NCBI GenBank assembly: GCA_028551475.1 | Contig: CM052357.1 | Span: 10,339,931 to 10,403,930 of the forward strand | Direction: 5' to 3' | Length of the DNA: 64,000 nucleotides | From: Casuarina equisetifolia | Lineage: Eukaryota > Streptophyta > Magnoliopsida > Fagales > Casuarinaceae | In this document: in pieces, positions 62,601 to 64,000 of the stretch | How the letters are laid out: each line of letters opens with the position of its first letter | Numbering within the stretch: position 1 is the first letter of the stretch | Notes under the pieces: model-generated | What the model was told of the DNA's origin: nothing | The model's database searches: none | The model's input: the letters and a program-made list of their open reading frames with translations, nothing else | Position numbers and translations under genes: made by a program

Positions 62601-64000
62601 GCCTTTAAAAGTCAAGTATTAAACTTCAATACCAAAATTATTTTATGCTTGGTAAAATATTATCCAAAAAGTACAAGAGCAGGACGCAAGCCACATAAGC
62701 AACATTTAGTGAGGTTAAAAATGGTGCTTCAGACATTGATTAAATTGAGAAGAATAGGTGTAAGCTACTGTACTTACATTCTCCAAACTCCATGAGGTCA
62801 AGAACTTGCTCCGGAGAGGCAACAATTTCCTCTCGCAAACCAGCAACGTGTATTCCCCGCTGCAAATATAAGGAAAACAGAGAAGGGTTAGTTAGTAGTG
62901 GCGAGATTCAATAGTATTACTACGACATAGGATATTACCTCAATACTTTCATGAATTTGCAGTTTTCGGTGCTCAGGGGCCAACAAATCATTTATCTCCT
63001 CATTATAGATCTCCAGATATGACATCCGTAAAAGGAACTCTCGGTCCACATCCTGCCGTACAAGAAAGAAGTGTAACACCGGTTCAATCGCATTGCAGAA
63101 ATCTAGTAAAAATTTGGACACATTTATAAACACAAAACGGTACAAATCAAAATTACTAGGTTGCTTCACAGAGGAGCTGCCTTCAAGTTCACAATAACAT
63201 TTGACTAAGCCACGGAAGCGAGACCAATACCTTAAAAATTCATTGGCTTGCACCCGGCAACATCTAACAACTAGAGGAATAAAAAAGTCTTGGTTTTAAT
63301 AGGACGAGGTAGTACCAATACATGAGCCAGAAGGGATAGAGAATAGAAAAATGTCATGTTTGAAGCAATCCCAACCCCAAACATCGCAGACATTACCCAA
63401 GTAACCAAGTTCATTGCGTTGGCAAAGGTCGAATCTTGTCTAACACGTCTCAGAACGGATTTTGCAAGCTTAGTAAGTAAATGTACTTCACATGGATCCT
63501 GCTTCAAGTACCTGTTGAATAGTTTCGAACAAATCAAGGACCGAAAGAGGGATGACCCCAGGCTCCGTCGCTGACCCTCGCATTGTATGCGTTTTCCCAC
63601 TGTTGGTCTGCCCGTAAGCAAACACAGTGCCTACAAAAAAGCAAAAGAGAAGACACGAATTACAAACCTATGCAAATTATTAAAGAAAATTCAACCAGAA
63701 GAAAATTCACTGCCAACGGAGCAAAAATCGCGATACCATTGAAGCCGCGAACTGCTGCGGCGACTATTTCTTTGGTGCGCGCCTCATAGACCTCGACAGT
63801 TTTGCAGTTTTCACTAAAAATCCGATCTATGAACCAGAAATTTAACAACTTTAAAAAAGAATATAGGTCCTGCGGGTAGTAAAAGAGAAAGGAGGAATTA
63901 AAGAAGAAATAATGCGTGGTTTTTACCGAATTCGAACTTGGAAGAGAGGCTGGGGATGGAAATGGAGTTGCCGAAGATCCGCCAAGGGCTGGTCTTGGCG
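47633..64000 (-). CDS. KIN-7O-type (CENP-E-like) kinesin heavy chain, 5' end beyond window
   Basis: Thirty-three exons join in frame to 1298 residues; perhaps 15-20 N-terminal residues lie beyond 64000. Exons: 64000-63927, 63826-63737, 63630-63512, 63052-62939, 62859-62778, 62377-62310, 62233-62159, 62076-61931, 61856-61754, 59963-59883, 59702-59634, 59494-59435, 59357-59196, 58496-58440, 57750-57505, 57433-57368, 57206-57021, 56937-56833, 55518-55435, 55311-55162, 55054-54941, 54816-54763, 54683-54480, 54398-54210, 53282-53076, 52887-52798, 52697-52557, 49678-49581, 49420-49342, 49250-49086, 48946-48827, 48753-48682, 47860-47633. The motor holds P-loop [10 protein letters not shown], switch I 'NLYSSRSH', switch II 'DLAGSER' and '[10 protein letters not shown]'; the neck follows '[16 protein letters not shown]'. 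The rest is long Glu/Lys/Leu-rich coiled coil. Such plus-end motors act in division and microtubule organisation; the exact role here is inferred. All exons from 10 to 33 except 28 and 29 are multiples of three. No break was found. Confidence 0.93.
48228..48306. repeat. 79-bp imperfect inverted repeat (hairpin)
   Basis: 'GTTAATGTTGGG' at the left is mirrored by 'CCCAACATTAAC' at the right. Inside, 'AGGTTTTATTTCA' partly pairs with 'GAAATTTAACCT' around a short loop. The arms are about 37 bp with a few mismatches. It lies in intron 32 of the kinesin. A foldback miniature element or a small-RNA-type hairpin are both possible; no target-site duplication or transposon family is evident. Confidence 0.65.
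50928..50948. repeat. Poly-C tract in a kinesin intron
   Basis: Twenty-one C are followed by five G, one C and twelve A, in intron 27. It sits just before the inverted repeat and gypsy fossil at 51100-52060. Confidence 0.9.
51060..52060 (+). mobile_element. Ty3/gypsy integrase C-terminal fossil
   Basis: Plus-strand translation from about 51340 to 51920 gives gypsy-type integrase phrases in order: an 'FHAQIDGQT' segment (usual form FHPQTDGQTE), a 'PMAEFA'-type segment, and the end of pol with 'AYVIDL' and 'VFNIEYL' segments that precede the chromodomain-like tail in such elements. It is a fragment only, with several breaks, and no LTR or reverse transcriptase is seen. It lies in kinesin intron 27 (52557-49678), opposite to the gene, and is probably old. 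Confidence 0.7.
51100..51345. repeat. Nested inverted and direct repeats in a kinesin intron
   Basis: A 39-bp arm at 51100-51138 (starting GATGGATCAATATT) recurs inverted at 51254-51292 with one mismatch. Overlapping it is a direct repeat of about 48 bp, 'aaactatcat' to 'gagtaacttttgaa', at about 51206 and 51298 (period about 92). The arrangement suggests one or two local duplication-inversion events beside or within the gypsy remnant. Confidence 0.75.
58731..59130 (+). mobile_element. Probable solo LTR, 400 bp, in a kinesin intron
   Basis: The segment opens TGTTAGGATT and closes AATCCCTAACA, giving the TG..CA ends and short inverted termini of LTRs. It holds a promoter-like 'tctatatataggg' about 280 bp in, and no internal coding region. 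I could not see a clean 5-bp target-site duplication. A solo LTR left by recombination, or a small TRIM-type remnant, fits best. It lies in intron 13 between the kinesin exons ending at 59196 and starting at 58496, and is antisense to the gene if the TATA phrase marks its direction. Confidence 0.5.
61024..61040. repeat. Poly-C tract in a kinesin intron
   Basis: Seventeen C are followed by a 'ttcccttccctccctcc' pyrimidine stretch, in intron 9 (61754-59963), the second longest of the gene. The rest of that intron shows no recognisable gene. Confidence 0.9.

Overview
This is a eudicot plant nuclear window. The genes have many introns with GT..AG borders, the spacers are AT-rich, and the families are plant ones: a CC-NB-ARC-LRR resistance gene, a subgroup Ib bHLH, and a CENP-E-like KIN-7 kinesin. 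Long introns and LTR-retroelement debris suit a woody species, but nothing I can read fixes the species.

Layout. 1-5295: AT-rich spacer holding two diverged copies of a long non-coding block. 5296-8107 (-): an RPM1-like NLR, complete in domain order but broken by one frameshift and two in-frame stops. 8108-11494: its upstream region, with a G-box, a candidate leader exon, diverged copies of leader-like sequence and a 160-bp duplication. 11495-14893: five tandem copies of a 679-bp unit that joins NLR-upstream-like sequence to a piece of a Ty1/copia element. 14893-18390 (+): the rest of that copia fossil (protease to RNase H and a 3' LTR). 21609-23349 (-): a three-exon subgroup Ib bHLH (ORG2/bHLH38-like, iron-deficiency type). 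27149-28243 (+): a tentative two-exon gene for a small, possibly plastid, one-pass membrane protein.

28707-43132 (-) is a 16-exon NOL10/ENP2 gene and 43864-47001 (+) is a 7-exon NEP1/EMG1 gene. They stand head to head across 731 bp, and both families act in assembly of the small ribosomal subunit. The gap carries site-II-like TGGGCC/AGCCCA elements, a telo-box-like element and a duplicated 30-bp module, which suggests joint control. 47633-64000 (-) holds 33 exons of a KIN-7O-type kinesin whose first codons lie beyond the window edge; it converges on NEP1. Introns of NOL10 and the kinesin hold LTR-element fossils, all apparently antisense to the host gene, plus an imperfect 79-bp hairpin, small tandem duplications and long poly-C tracts.

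The exon models were built by hand from splice consensus, frame continuity and remembered family sequence. Conserved cores are secure; UTRs and transcription starts are not determined. I saw no tRNA, rRNA or CRISPR array. I found no wholly new system. The most unusual structures are the chimeric 679-bp array and the NOL10/NEP1 divergent pair.
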